A stretch of DNA of 52,439 nt from Actinomycetota bacterium (GTDB lineage: Bacteria; Actinomycetota; Actinomycetes; Mycobacteriales; JACQDL01): contig JACQDL010000048.1 of assembly GCA_016201065.1 (NCBI GenBank), forward strand, positions 1-52,439, read 5' to 3'. The notes beneath the pieces were generated by a model. That model was not told the DNA's origin and did no database searches. It saw only the letters and a list, made by a program, of their open reading frames with translations. Shown here piece after piece: positions 36,534 to 46,788 of this stretch. The position numbers were made by a program, and so were the translations under genes. The first letter of the stretch is position 1. Each line of letters begins with the position of its first letter.

Positions 36534-37941
36534 CGCTGGCCGCCTCGGCACCATCGTCCGCGGCAGCCACCGTGCCGAGGTGCGCGGCAACCACCGTGGC
36601 CGGCAGCATGGTCAGCTCGGGCCGGGGCAGCGCGGCCAGCGCGCGCCACGCCCGGTCGAGGGTGTCGTCGAGGCTGCGCGCCTCGTCGACCCGCTGGTCG
36701 ACCAGGACCTGGGTGAACGCGTCCTCGAAGGTGAGGTAGCACCGGTCGGTCGCGGTGAGCGCGCCGCTGCCGACCAGCTCGGCGAGCTCCCGGACCTGCC
36801 GGGCCCGGGCGAGCGCGGCGAGCAGCTGCGCGGCGACGTCGAGATGGTCGTCGCGGGTGCGGCCCGGACCGGCGCCGTGGCGCATCAGCCGGGACAGCGA
36901 CGACAGCGGATCGATGGGCGGCGTGATCCCACGCCCGTACACCTCGGCCGACAACACGATCTGACCTTCGGTGATGTAGCCGGTGAGGTCGGGTACCGGG
37001 TGGGTGATGTCGCCGGCCGGCATGGTCAGCACCGGCAGGATCGTCACCGACCCTGGCCGGCCCCGGATCCGGCCGCACCGCTCGTACAGCGACGCCAGGT
37101 CGCTGTAGAGGTACCCGGGGTAGGCGTGCCGCGCCGGGATCTCACCCCGGGCGGCGGAGACCTCCCGGACCGCCTCGCAGTAGTTGGTCATGTCGGCGAC
37201 GACGACGAGCACGTGCCGGCCTAGGGTGAACGCGAGGTGTTCGGCGACGGTGAGCGCGATCCGTGGGGTGAGGATCCGTTCGATGACCGGTTCGTCGGCG
37301 GTGTTGAGCAGCAGCAGCAGCTCCCCGGCCGCGGACCGTTCCTCCAGCACGTCGCGCGCTGCTGCGGCATCGGTGTGGGTGAGCCCCATCCCGGCGACGA
37401 CCACGCTGAACGGTTCGCCGCCGACACTCGCCTGGGCGGCGATCTGGGTCGCCAGCTCCAGATGCGGCAGGCCGGCGACCGAGAAGATGGGCAGCTTCTG
37501 GCCCCGGACCAAGGTGGTCAGCGCGTCGATGGCGGAGATGCCGGTGAGCACCGGATCGGCCGGCGGCTGGCGGACGGTCGGGTTCAGCGGGGAGCCGTTG
37601 ACCGGGGCCGTCGTCGTGCCGACGATCGGTGGTCCGCCGTCGATCGGTACGCCGCGCCCGTTGCACACCCGCCCCAGCCACTGCGGCCCGACCGGGATCC
37701 GCAGCGGGGCACCGTCGAAGGTGACCGTGGCCGTCGCCGGGTCCAGCCCGTGGGTGTCCTCCAGGATCTGGACGACCGCGAGGTCCCCGTCCACCTCCAG
37801 CACCAGGCCGTGCCGCAGCTCCCCGGAACCGAGCCGGATCCGGGCGAACTCGTCCCAGCCGACGCCGGACACGCCGCGGACGATCACCAGCGGCCCGCGC
37901 ACCTCGTCGATGGTGCCGTACTCGATCGCCGGGCCGCTCAT
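36526..37941 (-). CDS. ntpB: V/A-type ATPase regulatory subunit B
   Basis: The 471-residue protein shows the non-catalytic nucleotide-binding subunit: EVDGDLAVVQILEDTHGLD in the N-terminal barrel, GISAIDALTTLVRGQKLPIFSVAGLPHLELA where the catalytic subunit has Walker A, GMGLTHTDAA, and TMPAGDITHPVPDLTGYITEGQI in the C-terminal half. It forms the hexamer with subunit A. ATG overlaps the subunit A stop by four bases (ATGA). Confidence 0.94.
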   Translation of the reverse strand: MSGPAIEYGTIDEVRGPLVIVRGVSGVGWDEFARIRLGSGELRHGLVLEVDGDLAVVQILEDTHGLDPATATVTFDGAPLRIPVGPQWLGRVCNGRGVPIDGGPPIVGTTTAPVNGSPLNPTVRQPPADPVLTGISAIDALTTLVRGQKLPIFSVAGLPHLELATQIAAQASVGGEPFSVVVAGMGLTHTDAAAARDVLEERSAAGELLLLLNTADEPVIERILTPRIALTVAEHLAFTLGRHVLVVVADMTNYCEAVREVSAARGEIPARHAYPGYLYSDLASLYERCGRIRGRPGSVTILPVLTMPAGDITHPVPDLTGYITEGQIVLSAEVYGRGITPPIDPLSSLSRLMRHGAGPGRTRDDHLDVAAQLLAALARARQVRELAELVGSGALTATDRCYLTFEDAFTQVLVDQRVDEARSLDDTLDRAWRALAALPRPELTMLPATVVAAHLGTVAAADDGAEAASDA

Positions 37942-39665
37942 CGCAGCTCAGCGAGCCCGGCCACGACCAGCTCCGCGCGGCGTTCGACCTGGCCGGCGTC
38001 GGTGGTCTCCTCCCGGGCCCGCAGCACCGGGGAGAAGTCCACCGCCTCGATCGTGGTGGCCGGCACCCCGGCCTCGATCAGGTCGCGGCACGCGGCGAGC
38101 ACCCCGAGCACCATGTCGGTCAGCGCGGCGGAGCGGTCCGGTGCGCACCGGGCGTCGGTCGGCGACAGCGCGCTCTGCTGCAGCACCCCCTCCCGGAGCA
38201 GGCGGGCCGCCAGCAGCACCATGCGTTCGGGGCCGGGCAGCGCGGTGACGCCGACCAGCTCGGCCATCGCGGCGAGCCGGTCGGCCTCGGCGAGCAGCGC
38301 GACGACGTGCGCCCGGCGGGACGCCCAGCCCGGGTCGCCGTGCTGGACGTGCCAGCCGCCGATCGCGTCGGCGTCCCGGCAGTACGAACCGGCCCAGGTC
38401 ACCGCCGGGTAGTGGCGGGCGTACGCGAGATCACGGTCCAGCGACCACAGGGTGCGGACGAACCGCTGGGTATGTGCGGTGACCGGCTCGGTCAGGTCGC
38501 CACCCGGCGGGGACACCGCGCCGACCACGGTCACCGAGCCCTCCTGTCCCGCTGCGGTGCTGACCCGCCCGGCGCGTTCGTAGAAGGCGGCCAGCGCGGA
38601 GGCGAGGCCGGCCGGGTAGCCCTCCTCCGCCGGCAACGCCCCGGTTCGGGAGGCGAACTCGCGCAGGGCCTCCGCCCAGCGGGAGGTGGAGTCGGCGATG
38701 ACGACCGCGTGGTAGCCCATGTCGCGGTAGAACTCCGCGACCGTGACGCCGGTGTAGATGCTCGCCTCACGCGCCATGATCGGCATGTTCGAGGTGTTGG
38801 CGATGATGACGGTCCGGTCCGCCAACCGGCCACCGGTGCGCGGGTCGGCGAGCTGGGCGAAGTCCTCGATGACGTCGGCCATCTCGTTGCCGCGCTCACC
38901 GCAGCCGACGTAGACGATCACGTCCGCGTCGCACCACTTCGCGATCTGCTGCAGCAACACGGTCTTCCCGGTGCCGAACCCGCCCGGGACGGCGGCGCTG
39001 GCACCCAGGGCGAGGGGGAACACGGCGTCGAGGACCCGCTGGCCGGTGGTCAGCGGCACGGCACCGTCCAGCCGGGCCCGGTACGGCCGGGCCCGCCGCA
39101 CGGGCCACCAAGTGGTCAGGTCGACGCCAGTGCCGCCGACCGTGGCGACCGGCTCGTGGGCCGGATACCGCCCGGCCGGCCGCACCGCCTCCAGCGTGCC
39201 GGCCAACCCTGGCGGGACGAGCACCCGGTGTGGGAGGGGTCCCGCGTCGGTCACCCGCCCGATCTCCTCCCCCGCCCCGAGGGGCTGACCGACCTCGGCC
39301 ACCGGCTCGAAGGACCACACCCGGTCGTCGGCGACCCGGGTCACGCCCGGGCGCAGCCACACCGGCGCCCCCGACAGCGGGCGCAGCAGACCGTCGAAGA
39401 CGCCCCCCAGCAGCCCCGGTCCCAGCGGTGCCGCGAGTGGGCGTCCCAGCGCCACGACCGGGTCACCCGGTGTGATGCCGCCGGTGTACTCATACACCTG
39501 CACGGTCACCCGATCGGGGCGGAGCGCGACGACCTCGCCGGGCAGCCGCGCCGCACCGACCTCGACGAGGTCAGCCATGGCGACCCCGCGCAGCCGCTCC
39601 ACCTCCAGCACCGGACCGTTGACCCGGCGGACCCGGCCGGCAGCACCCGCCCCGTCCCGGGTCAC
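37938..39665 (-). CDS. ntpA: V/A-type ATPase catalytic subunit A
   Basis: The 575-residue protein carries the catalytic Walker A FGTGKTVLLQQ (usual form FGSGKT), then YVGCGERGNEMADVIEDF, NTSNMPIMAREASIYTGVT, YRDMGYHAVVIADSTSRWAEALRE and the long non-homologous bulge region (~95-180) that marks V/A-type A subunits. The glutamate of G-E-R-G is the expected general base. Start GTG 39665 follows GGAGGAG and overlaps the subunit E stop (GTGA); a GTG at 39680 is less likely. Confidence 0.95.
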   Translation of the reverse strand: MTRDGAGAAGRVRRVNGPVLEVERLRGVAMADLVEVGAARLPGEVVALRPDRVTVQVYEYTGGITPGDPVVALGRPLAAPLGPGLLGGVFDGLLRPLSGAPVWLRPGVTRVADDRVWSFEPVAEVGQPLGAGEEIGRVTDAGPLPHRVLVPPGLAGTLEAVRPAGRYPAHEPVATVGGTGVDLTTWWPVRRARPYRARLDGAVPLTTGQRVLDAVFPLALGASAAVPGGFGTGKTVLLQQIAKWCDADVIVYVGCGERGNEMADVIEDFAQLADPRTGGRLADRTVIIANTSNMPIMAREASIYTGVTVAEFYRDMGYHAVVIADSTSRWAEALREFASRTGALPAEEGYPAGLASALAAFYERAGRVSTAAGQEGSVTVVGAVSPPGGDLTEPVTAHTQRFVRTLWSLDRDLAYARHYPAVTWAGSYCRDADAIGGWHVQHGDPGWASRRAHVVALLAEADRLAAMAELVGVTALPGPERMVLLAARLLREGVLQQSALSPTDARCAPDRSAALTDMVLGVLAACRDLIEAGVPATTIEAVDFSPVLRAREETTDAGQVERRAELVVAGLAELR

Positions 39666-40177
39666 GGCTCCTCCTCCCACCAGCCGCCCATCGCGGCCAT
39701 GGCGCGGTCGGCGTAGCCGACCAGGGACAGGTCCAGCCGCCGCCCGAGCGTCTCGCCGACGACCCCACCGTCGGGCATGTCGTGGATCGTGGCGTCCGGT
39801 CCGAGCGCCCGCCGGACCGCGGCAACCAGCTCATCCCGCAACCCGGCGTACCCAGGCTCGTCGCGGAGCCGCCGCACCGCCTGCCGGCACTGTTCGCCCA
39901 GCGACTCGTACCCATCCCGGCGGGCTCGCAGCACCAGGCCGCGGGCCCGCCGCCGGGCCCGGATGAGCTCGCGGGCCATCGCGGCGGTCGCGTCGGCGGT
40001 GCCACCCTCGCGGGCCTCGGTGAGGATACGGTCGGCCTCCGCCCGGGCGCCGGCCAACACCTGCTCGGACGCCGCGTCGGCCTCGGCGAGGGTCCGGCGG
40101 GCGTCGGCGCGGGCCCGGTCCCGGAGCGCCGTACTGACCGGTGTCAGGGCCGTGCCGATGTCCTGGCCGGCGATCAT
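39662..40177 (-). CDS. ntpE: V/A-type ATPase subunit E (peripheral stalk)
   Basis: The 171-residue protein has an Ala/Arg/Glu-rich N-terminal coiled coil (RADARRTLAEADAASEQVLAGARAEADRI, ~21-50) and a compact C-terminal domain (GPDATIHDMPDGGVVGETLGRRLDLSLVGY). It joins the membrane sector to the A/B hexamer with subunit G/H. ATG 40177 overlaps the subunit F stop by four bases, and its own stop overlaps subunit A. Confidence 0.8.
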   Translation of the reverse strand: MIAGQDIGTALTPVSTALRDRARADARRTLAEADAASEQVLAGARAEADRILTEAREGGTADATAAMARELIRARRRARGLVLRARRDGYESLGEQCRQAVRRLRDEPGYAGLRDELVAAVRRALGPDATIHDMPDGGVVGETLGRRLDLSLVGYADRAMAAMGGWWEEEP

Positions 40178-40395
40178 TCCGGCACCTCGGTGACCAGGGG
40201 CCAGCGCCTGGCGCGCGCGTCGTCGCCGAGCGCCCGGGCGGCCGCGCGGGTGACGATGACGACCGCGACGTCCGGCGGTAGCTGCCGCCACGCGTCCCGG
40301 ACGGCGGCCGCGTCGTCGGCCGGGTACACGACGGCACCGCCGAGCGCGAACCCCTGCACCGCCACCCGCTCACCGATTGCCGCGACCCGCCCCAT
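40174..40395 (-). CDS. V/A-type ATPase subunit F
   Basis: The 73-residue protein is short for subunit F (usually ~100) but has the fold's pattern: VAAIGERVAVQGFALGGA, a helix in the middle and the strand DVAVVIVTRAAA, ending with WPLVTEVPE. The gene follows the proteolipid gene by four bases and overlaps subunit E, which supports the assignment. Confidence 0.75.
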   Translation of the reverse strand: MGRVAAIGERVAVQGFALGGAVVYPADDAAAVRDAWRQLPPDVAVVIVTRAAARALGDDARARRWPLVTEVPE

Positions 40396-40399
40396 CTGC

Positions 40400-42163
<1,764 letters not shown>

Positions 42164-42177
<14 letters not shown>

Positions 42178-43087
42178 CGAGCACCTCCCGATGCCCGCCG
42201 CCGCGGGCGGCCAGCTCCAGCGCCGCCCGGACCTGCCAGGCGTCGGCCGCCATCACCGCGACCGTACCCAGCACGGCGGCGTCGCCGTACCGACTGGACC
42301 GCAGCAACGACACGCCGTCTGCGCGTAACCGTCGCCACCATCGCAGCTCGGCCGACCAGAGGTCGCTCGGCTCGGCGGTGCCGCGCAGCGCCCAGCGCGC
42401 CGAAGGTCCGACCCGCTGGGCCAGCTGCGGCAGCGTCGCCGACCGGGTCCAGTCCCCGCCGATCGTCCGGGTCGCCGCCCGGCGGACCGCCTCGGGCAGC
42501 GGCTGGCCGGTCACGAACAGCTCCCGCGCCAGGAGCAGCGCGACCGCGCCGGCGGCCCACGCCTCGGCGCGCGGGACGCCGGCCGCGACCCGCTCCGCCC
42601 AGGCGGCCCGCATCCCGAGCGTCAGCGACCGCGGATCGGCGCCACCCGGATCGCCCCAGGGTGTCCGTGCCAGGGTCGTGCGCAGATCGCCCGGTGACAT
42701 GGTCGCCGCCAGCGCGGGCCAGGCGGTGGCGAGGGCACCGAGCCGGAACGGCGGCTCGGCCGGCTCGCCGGCCAGCGCCTGCAGGTGCTCGTCGACGTTG
42801 GCGACCTCGAACCAGCCGGCGAGCAGCCGCAGCAGCGGCATGCCCCCGGCGGGCAGCCAGCCGGCGAGCACCCGCAGGTTCCACAGCACCGCCGCGGCGA
42901 CCGCGCGCTGCGCCTCGGCGAGGCTGGCAGCTGGCTGCAGGTGCCGCCCGTACGGTGACTGGCCCAGCACCGCCACGGCCTGGGCCAGGTCAGGGCTGGC
43001 GGCCAGCGACCGTACCGCTGCCACGCCCAGCTGCCGGCGCGCCATCGCCCGCGCCCGCACGTCGCCCGCTACCCATCCCATCCTCAT
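42164..43087 (-). CDS. ntpC: V/A-type ATPase subunit C (AC39-like)
   Basis: The 307-residue, mostly helical protein fits subunit C, the socket between central stalk and ring. It has RARAMARRQLGVAAVRSLAAS at the start, FEVANVDEHLQAL in the middle, which resembles the F-D-x-x-N-L-x-x-L pattern, and regular three-repeat helical structure. It is weaker in similarity than the other subunits; position between the G/H and I genes supports it. ATG 43087 has GGAG seven bases upstream. Confidence 0.72.
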
Positions 43088-43544
43088 GACTCGGCTCCAG
43101 CAGTTGCGCTGATACCAGTCCGGTCAGCTCCGCCCGCACCCGGTCGCGGACGTCCGCCACCAGGTCGGGCATCCGCCGCCGCACCTGCTGGCGGACCCGG
43201 ATCGCCTCCCGCTCGGCGCTGGTCGCCAGCTCGGCGAGCTCGGCCTCGGCGATCCGCTGGACGACCGCGGCCGCGGCGGCCGACTGCGCGGGTGCGTCCG
43301 CTCGGGCCCGGGCGACCAGGGCATGTGCCCGGCCGGCCGCATCGTCGCGCCGCCGCAGGGCCTCGGCGTGGGCGGCGGACCGGATGCCGGCGCACTCGGA
43401 CCCGACCGTCGCCAGGACGGCGAGCACCGGGGCCAGCTCGGCCTCGATGCTGGCTCGCCGGTCGGCCGGAACGCCAGCGGCTGTCGCGGCGCCCGGCACG
43501 GCAGCGGGGCGGAAGCGTGCGAGCAGCTCACGGATCGTCGCCAT
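42990..43544 (-). CDS. V/A-type ATPase G/H-like coiled-coil subunit
   Basis: The 184-residue protein is mainly a long Ala/Arg/Glu coiled coil (~30-145: IEAELAPVLAVLATV, EALRRRDDAAGRAHALV, EAELAELATSAEREAIRVRQQV), as in peripheral-stalk subunits. It starts the ATPase operon. The last ~33 residues run 98 bases into the subunit C gene and are Gly/Ala-rich, so the true end of the functional part is earlier. Subunit naming (G or H) is uncertain. Confidence 0.65.
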   Translation of the reverse strand: MATIRELLARFRPAAVPGAATAAGVPADRRASIEAELAPVLAVLATVGSECAGIRSAAHAEALRRRDDAAGRAHALVARARADAPAQSAAAAAVVQRIAEAELAELATSAEREAIRVRQQVRRRMPDLVADVRDRVRAELTGLVSAQLLEPSHEDGMGSGRRAGAGDGAPAAGRGSGTVAGRQP

Positions 43545-43638
43545 GCGTGCCCTCCGCGGCCAGCCTCCCAGGACGGTGACGCGGGGTGGCAGTGCCTTCT
43601 GCCTGCACGCCGTGGAGACTTTCGACCCCGGCGCGGTG

Positions 43639-44460
43639 TCAGCGGGACGAGGCGGCCCCGGCTGATCGCGTGTGGTCGCGGTTCCGCGCGCGGACGCTGC
43701 GCTCGGCGATCCCGATGACGATGCGGGTGGGCAGGTAGCGGGCCATGAGCGAGACGAGGGTGTTGCGGCGGCCGTCGATCACGGCCGGTCCTGACCGTCG
43801 CAGGCCACCCAACGCGGTGGCGACGACCTGCTCGGGGGTACGGCGCTTGCCGACGGCGGCCTCCTCGGCGCCGACCACGTCGAAGAACGGCGTGTCGGTG
43901 GCTCCCGGACACAGTGCACGCACCGTGACACCGGTGGGCCTGGTCTCCGCCCACAACGCTTCGGTGAACGACAGCACGAACGCCTTGGTGGCCCCGTAGA
44001 CGGCCATGTGCGGCACCGGCAGGAACCCCGCCACGCTCGCCACGTTGATGATCACGCCGCTGCGCCGGGCCGTCATGGCGGGCAGGAACCGGGCGGTCAG
44101 GTCGACCACGGTGGCGCAGTTGAGCTGTACCTCCTCCAGCAGGCGGGGCAGGTCGGCGTCGGTGACGTCGCCGTGCGTCGCGAACCCGGCGTTGTTGACG
44201 AGCACGTCGACCTGGCGGCCCAGCGCGTCGACCCGGGCGGCCAGCTCGGCGCCGGCCCCTGGCCTGCCGAGATCGACGGCCACGACGTCCACCCGGGCAT
44301 CGTGGTCTCGGGCCAGCTCCGCGGCGAGGGCCTGCAGCTTGTCCTCGCGGCGGGCGACCATGATGAGGTCCGCGCCACGAGCGGCCAGCTCCCGGGCGAA
44401 CTCCGCCCCGATGCCCGTCGATGCGCCGGTGACCAGCGCTGTCTGTCCGGTGAAGTCCAT
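43639..44460 (-). CDS. Short-chain dehydrogenase/reductase
   Basis: The 273-residue classical SDR has the cofactor motif TGASTGIGAEFA (~12-23), the DVLVNNAG strand (~85-92), the catalytic serine in INVASVAG, and Y-x-x-x-K in MAVYGATKAF. An arginine at VARRE suggests NADP preference. The C-terminus is a basic extension. The start ATG 44460 has GAGGAGA upstream. An operator-like sequence lies in front (see 44472-44493) and a TetR gene follows upstream, divergent in function but on the same strand. Substrate unknown. Confidence 0.9.
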   Translation of the reverse strand: MDFTGQTALVTGASTGIGAEFARELAARGADLIMVARREDKLQALAAELARDHDARVDVVAVDLGRPGAGAELAARVDALGRQVDVLVNNAGFATHGDVTDADLPRLLEEVQLNCATVVDLTARFLPAMTARRSGVIINVASVAGFLPVPHMAVYGATKAFVLSFTEALWAETRPTGVTVRALCPGATDTPFFDVVGAEEAAVGKRRTPEQVVATALGGLRRSGPAVIDGRRNTLVSLMARYLPTRIVIGIAERSVRARNRDHTRSAGAASSR

Positions 44461-44471
44461 CCCACTCTCCT

Positions 44472-44493
44472 CAGTACGTACTGGTCGGTTTGT
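44472..44493. promoter_or_regulatory. Operator-like site upstream of the SDR gene
   Basis: CAGTACGTACTG (44472-44483) is a perfect palindrome. It runs directly into GGTCGGTTTGT (44483-44493), whose reverse complement ACAAACCGACC also occurs just ahead of the tetR gene at 45203. The shared 11-mer resembles half of the recognition sites of ArpA/ScbR-like TetR proteins. The TetR encoded upstream probably binds both. Confidence 0.55.
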
Positions 44494-44540
44494 CAGCGTG
44501 GCGACCCGGAGCCGGACGGCGACCCCGGAGTGCCCGGTCC

Positions 44541-45191
44541 TTACCGCCTGATCACGAGGGCGGCCTCGACGAGGGTGAGCAGGGTCTGGGCCCGCTCGGC
44601 GAACACGGTCGCGCACCGTTCGCCGGGCTCCAGCACGTCGACCAGCGACTTCAGCCCGTCGAACGCGCCGACGAGGACGGCGCCGACATGGTCCGGGTCC
44701 AGCTCCGGGCGCAGGTCACCGTCGAGCTGGCCACGCCGGACGATGTCCCCGACGAGGCGCACCCACTCGGCCATCGGCTTGGCGACCTGCTCGGCCAGCG
44801 CCGGCTCGGCGGCCAGGTCCCTGGTCAGCCGGACGATGCTCCACGCCCCCGGCTCGGCGGCGAGCAGCTGGAGCATCACCGGGATCAGGGCGCGCAGCTG
44901 ATCGACCGCGCGGCCACCACCGAGCACCTCGTCCTCGATCCGCGCCAACCAGCGGGCGTCCTGGTCCCGCAGCACCGCCAGCGCCAGCTCCGACTTCGAG
45001 CGGAAGTGGAAGTAGAACGCCCCCTTGGTCAGCCCCGACGCCTCGATCAGCTCGTTCAAGGTGGTGTTGGCGTAGCCACGCCCGGCGAACACCCCCGCCG
45101 CGACGCGGAGCAGGAACCCCCGGGTCGCCTCACCCTTGGGCGTCGCCGGGGACGACGGACCCCCGAGCCGTTGCCGTCCTACCGATGTCAC
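44541..45191 (-). CDS. TetR-family regulator (ArpA/ScbR-like N-terminus)
   Basis: The 216-residue protein has a helix-turn-helix region of the type found in gamma-butyrolactone receptors: FLLRVAAGVFAGRGYANTTL, ASGLTKGAFYFHFRSKSELALAVL (residues ~26-73). The C-terminal domain is more divergent, with a VEAALV end. The start is GTG 45191; the frame upstream belongs to the degenerate neighbour. ACAAACCGACC twelve bases upstream of the start indicates autoregulation, and the same motif precedes the SDR gene, its probable target. Whether it binds a butyrolactone is open. Confidence 0.87.
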   Translation of the reverse strand: MTSVGRQRLGGPSSPATPKGEATRGFLLRVAAGVFAGRGYANTTLNELIEASGLTKGAFYFHFRSKSELALAVLRDQDARWLARIEDEVLGGGRAVDQLRALIPVMLQLLAAEPGAWSIVRLTRDLAAEPALAEQVAKPMAEWVRLVGDIVRRGQLDGDLRPELDPDHVGAVLVGAFDGLKSLVDVLEPGERCATVFAERAQTLLTLVEAALVIRR

Positions 45192-45586
45192 GAGCCGACA
45201 GTACAAACCGACCGCCTGGTATGGCAAGTGCTCTGGCCAAGCCGGGGTCGGGCGAGCCGGGCGAGCCGGCCGTCCCGCTCGGTCATGTGCACCACGACGA
45301 CCGGCATGTCCGCGACAGCGGCCAGCGGTAGGCCGGCGAGGTCGGTGCCGGTGTTGCCGACCATGCTGATCCGGTCGATGCCGAACGCGGTGCCGGGCGC
45401 GTAGTGGCTGCGGGACTCCTCGCGGGACATGTGCGGGGTGATCTCCGGACCGGGCAGTCCCGGGTAGGTCGTCATGCCGGCGGTGATCACGTGGTTGAGC
45501 TCCACCAGCCGGGCCGGTCGGGGTGCTGCGGCAGCCGGCTCGGTCAAGCCACGATGATCGCGCAGCACCGGCGCCGGCGGAAGCAC
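45188..45586 (-). pseudogene. Degenerate cyclase-family (kynurenine-formamidase-like) gene
   Basis: The frame begins with good family sequence: VELNHVITAGMTTYPGLPGPEI, then AFGIDRISMVGNTGT. In intact proteins the metal motif with H-x-D-x-P-x-H follows G-x-x-G-T; here GNTGT joins directly to DLAGLPLAAVADMPVVVVHMT, so about a dozen residues with the zinc ligands are deleted in frame. After VVHMT the sequence turns into Arg/Leu-rich text, and the remaining ~100 residues of the family are missing where the tetR gene begins. An active enzyme is not possible. The GTG at 45586 is the first start of the frame. Confidence 0.75.
45203..45213. promoter_or_regulatory. Shared 11-bp operator half-site ahead of tetR
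   Basis: ACAAACCGACC is identical to the reverse complement of 44483-44493 in front of the SDR gene. It lies where the tetR promoter or leader should be. A matching second arm is incomplete here (CCTGGTATGG). Confidence 0.5.
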
Positions 45587-45595
45587 GGCGCGAGC

Positions 45596-46417
45596 TCATG
45601 CTGATCCGCCTGGGTGCATGAATGGGGTCGTCGTGGCGAGCCGGACGAAGCCGAGACGCTGGAGGATCGGTCGGCTGTCCGGTGCGGCGTTGACCTGCAG
45701 GTAACGGAATCCTCTGGCCGCCGCCAGGGTGGCCCGGTGGGCCACCAGCGAACGGAACACGCCACGGCTCCGCCAGGCAGGCACCGTGCCGCCACCCCAC
45801 AGGCTGGCGAAGTCGGTGCCAGCGTGGAACTCCACGCGCGCGGCGGCGATGGGAGCGTGCTCGGCCCAGGCGACCACGGCCGCGGCGGTACGGGTCTGGC
45901 GCGCCAGACCTACCAGCACGCTCCTGCCCACGGCGGAGTGGTCTCCACCGAACACCTCGTCGTGCACCGACACGAGCGCCTCGACACCGGGCGTGTCGAG
46001 GACCGCCCGCAGTTCCACGCCCGGTGGTGGCGGCAGATCGAGCGTGAGGTCTGCGATCTCGGCAACGAGCAGGGCCTCGGCCGGTTGGGGCGCGAACCCG
46101 GCGGCGAGCAGCCGTTCGGGGAGGTCAGGGGGCTGGTCATAGGAGTAGTGCTTCCACTCCCAGGGGGTAGGTAGTTCCGCGAACCTGTGGATCTGCGCGG
46201 CGATGACGGCGTCGGCACTGGTGTGGTCCAGGTCGCACCAGGTCACCCCGGTCCACCCGCTCGCGACGGACACGTGCCGGATCACGCTCCCGTCGTGCTC
46301 GACGGTTCCGTCCGGCGGATCGGGCTCTGGGTGCCGTCGGATCTGCTCGTCGAAAGCCGCGAGTACCGCGTGTGGGTCCATCCGGGTAGCCGACCAGAAC
46401 CACGTCATCGCGGGCAA
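45596..46417 (-). CDS. GNAT-family N-acetyltransferase
   Basis: The 273-residue protein has a C-terminal GNAT domain (from ~residue 130): VAWAEHAPIAAARVEFH is the central sheet, GGTVPAWRSRGVFRSLVAHRATLAAARGF is motif A with the R-S-R-G acetyl-CoA loop, and LQVNAAPDSRPILQRLGF is motif B. The N-terminal half probably forms the acceptor side. Substrate unknown. ATG 46417 gives a TWFWSATR start; ATG 46381 is an alternative and neither has a good ribosome site. Confidence 0.83.
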   Translation of the reverse strand: MPAMTWFWSATRMDPHAVLAAFDEQIRRHPEPDPPDGTVEHDGSVIRHVSVASGWTGVTWCDLDHTSADAVIAAQIHRFAELPTPWEWKHYSYDQPPDLPERLLAAGFAPQPAEALLVAEIADLTLDLPPPPGVELRAVLDTPGVEALVSVHDEVFGGDHSAVGRSVLVGLARQTRTAAAVVAWAEHAPIAAARVEFHAGTDFASLWGGGTVPAWRSRGVFRSLVAHRATLAAARGFRYLQVNAAPDSRPILQRLGFVRLATTTPFMHPGGSA

Positions 46418-46506
46418 GTGACTTCCAGACGGTTACGCTTGGCGTTCGACTGACCACGCGACATCGAGGTGCGGTGCAGTGGGACGGCAATGGGGGTGGC
46501 TCTCCG

Positions 46507-46788
46507 ATGGGTGAGGTACTGATGCCGCTGGTGTCGGCGGCGGCGACCACCGCGGTCGGGTTGCTGGCGACCGCCCTATGGCGGCGGAGCGCGGACGGGA
46601 TGGGTCGGTTGTGGCGACGCGTCCACCCGGACCACGCGGAACCTGTCGGTGCTGGCGCCGGGACGGCGCCCGCCGTGCGGGCGTCGGAGCCGGTACGGCC
46701 GGCGCGGGTCGATGCCCGCGCGACGGCGTCCGGACAGGGCCGCGCGTACGCCGTCGGTCAGGGAACCCAGCACATCACCGAGCGGTGA
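46507..46788 (+). CDS. Small membrane-anchored protein coupled to the NB-ARC gene
   Basis: The 93-residue protein starts MGEVLMPLVSAAATTAVGLLA, a single membrane segment, followed by a basic loop. It ends with VDARATASGQGRAYAVGQG and then TQHITER. The same pattern, VDARAEARDHGRSYVVGDG then T, opens the next protein. ATG 46507 is preferred because of the GGGGTGG seven bases before it; GTG 46474 is possible. Its stop overlaps the next GTG (GTGA), so the two are co-translated. The family is unknown; the paired motif suggests that the two proteins interact. Confidence 0.6.
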   Translation: MGEVLMPLVSAAATTAVGLLATALWRRSADGMGRLWRRVHPDHAEPVGAGAGTAPAVRASEPVRPARVDARATASGQGRAYAVGQGTQHITER

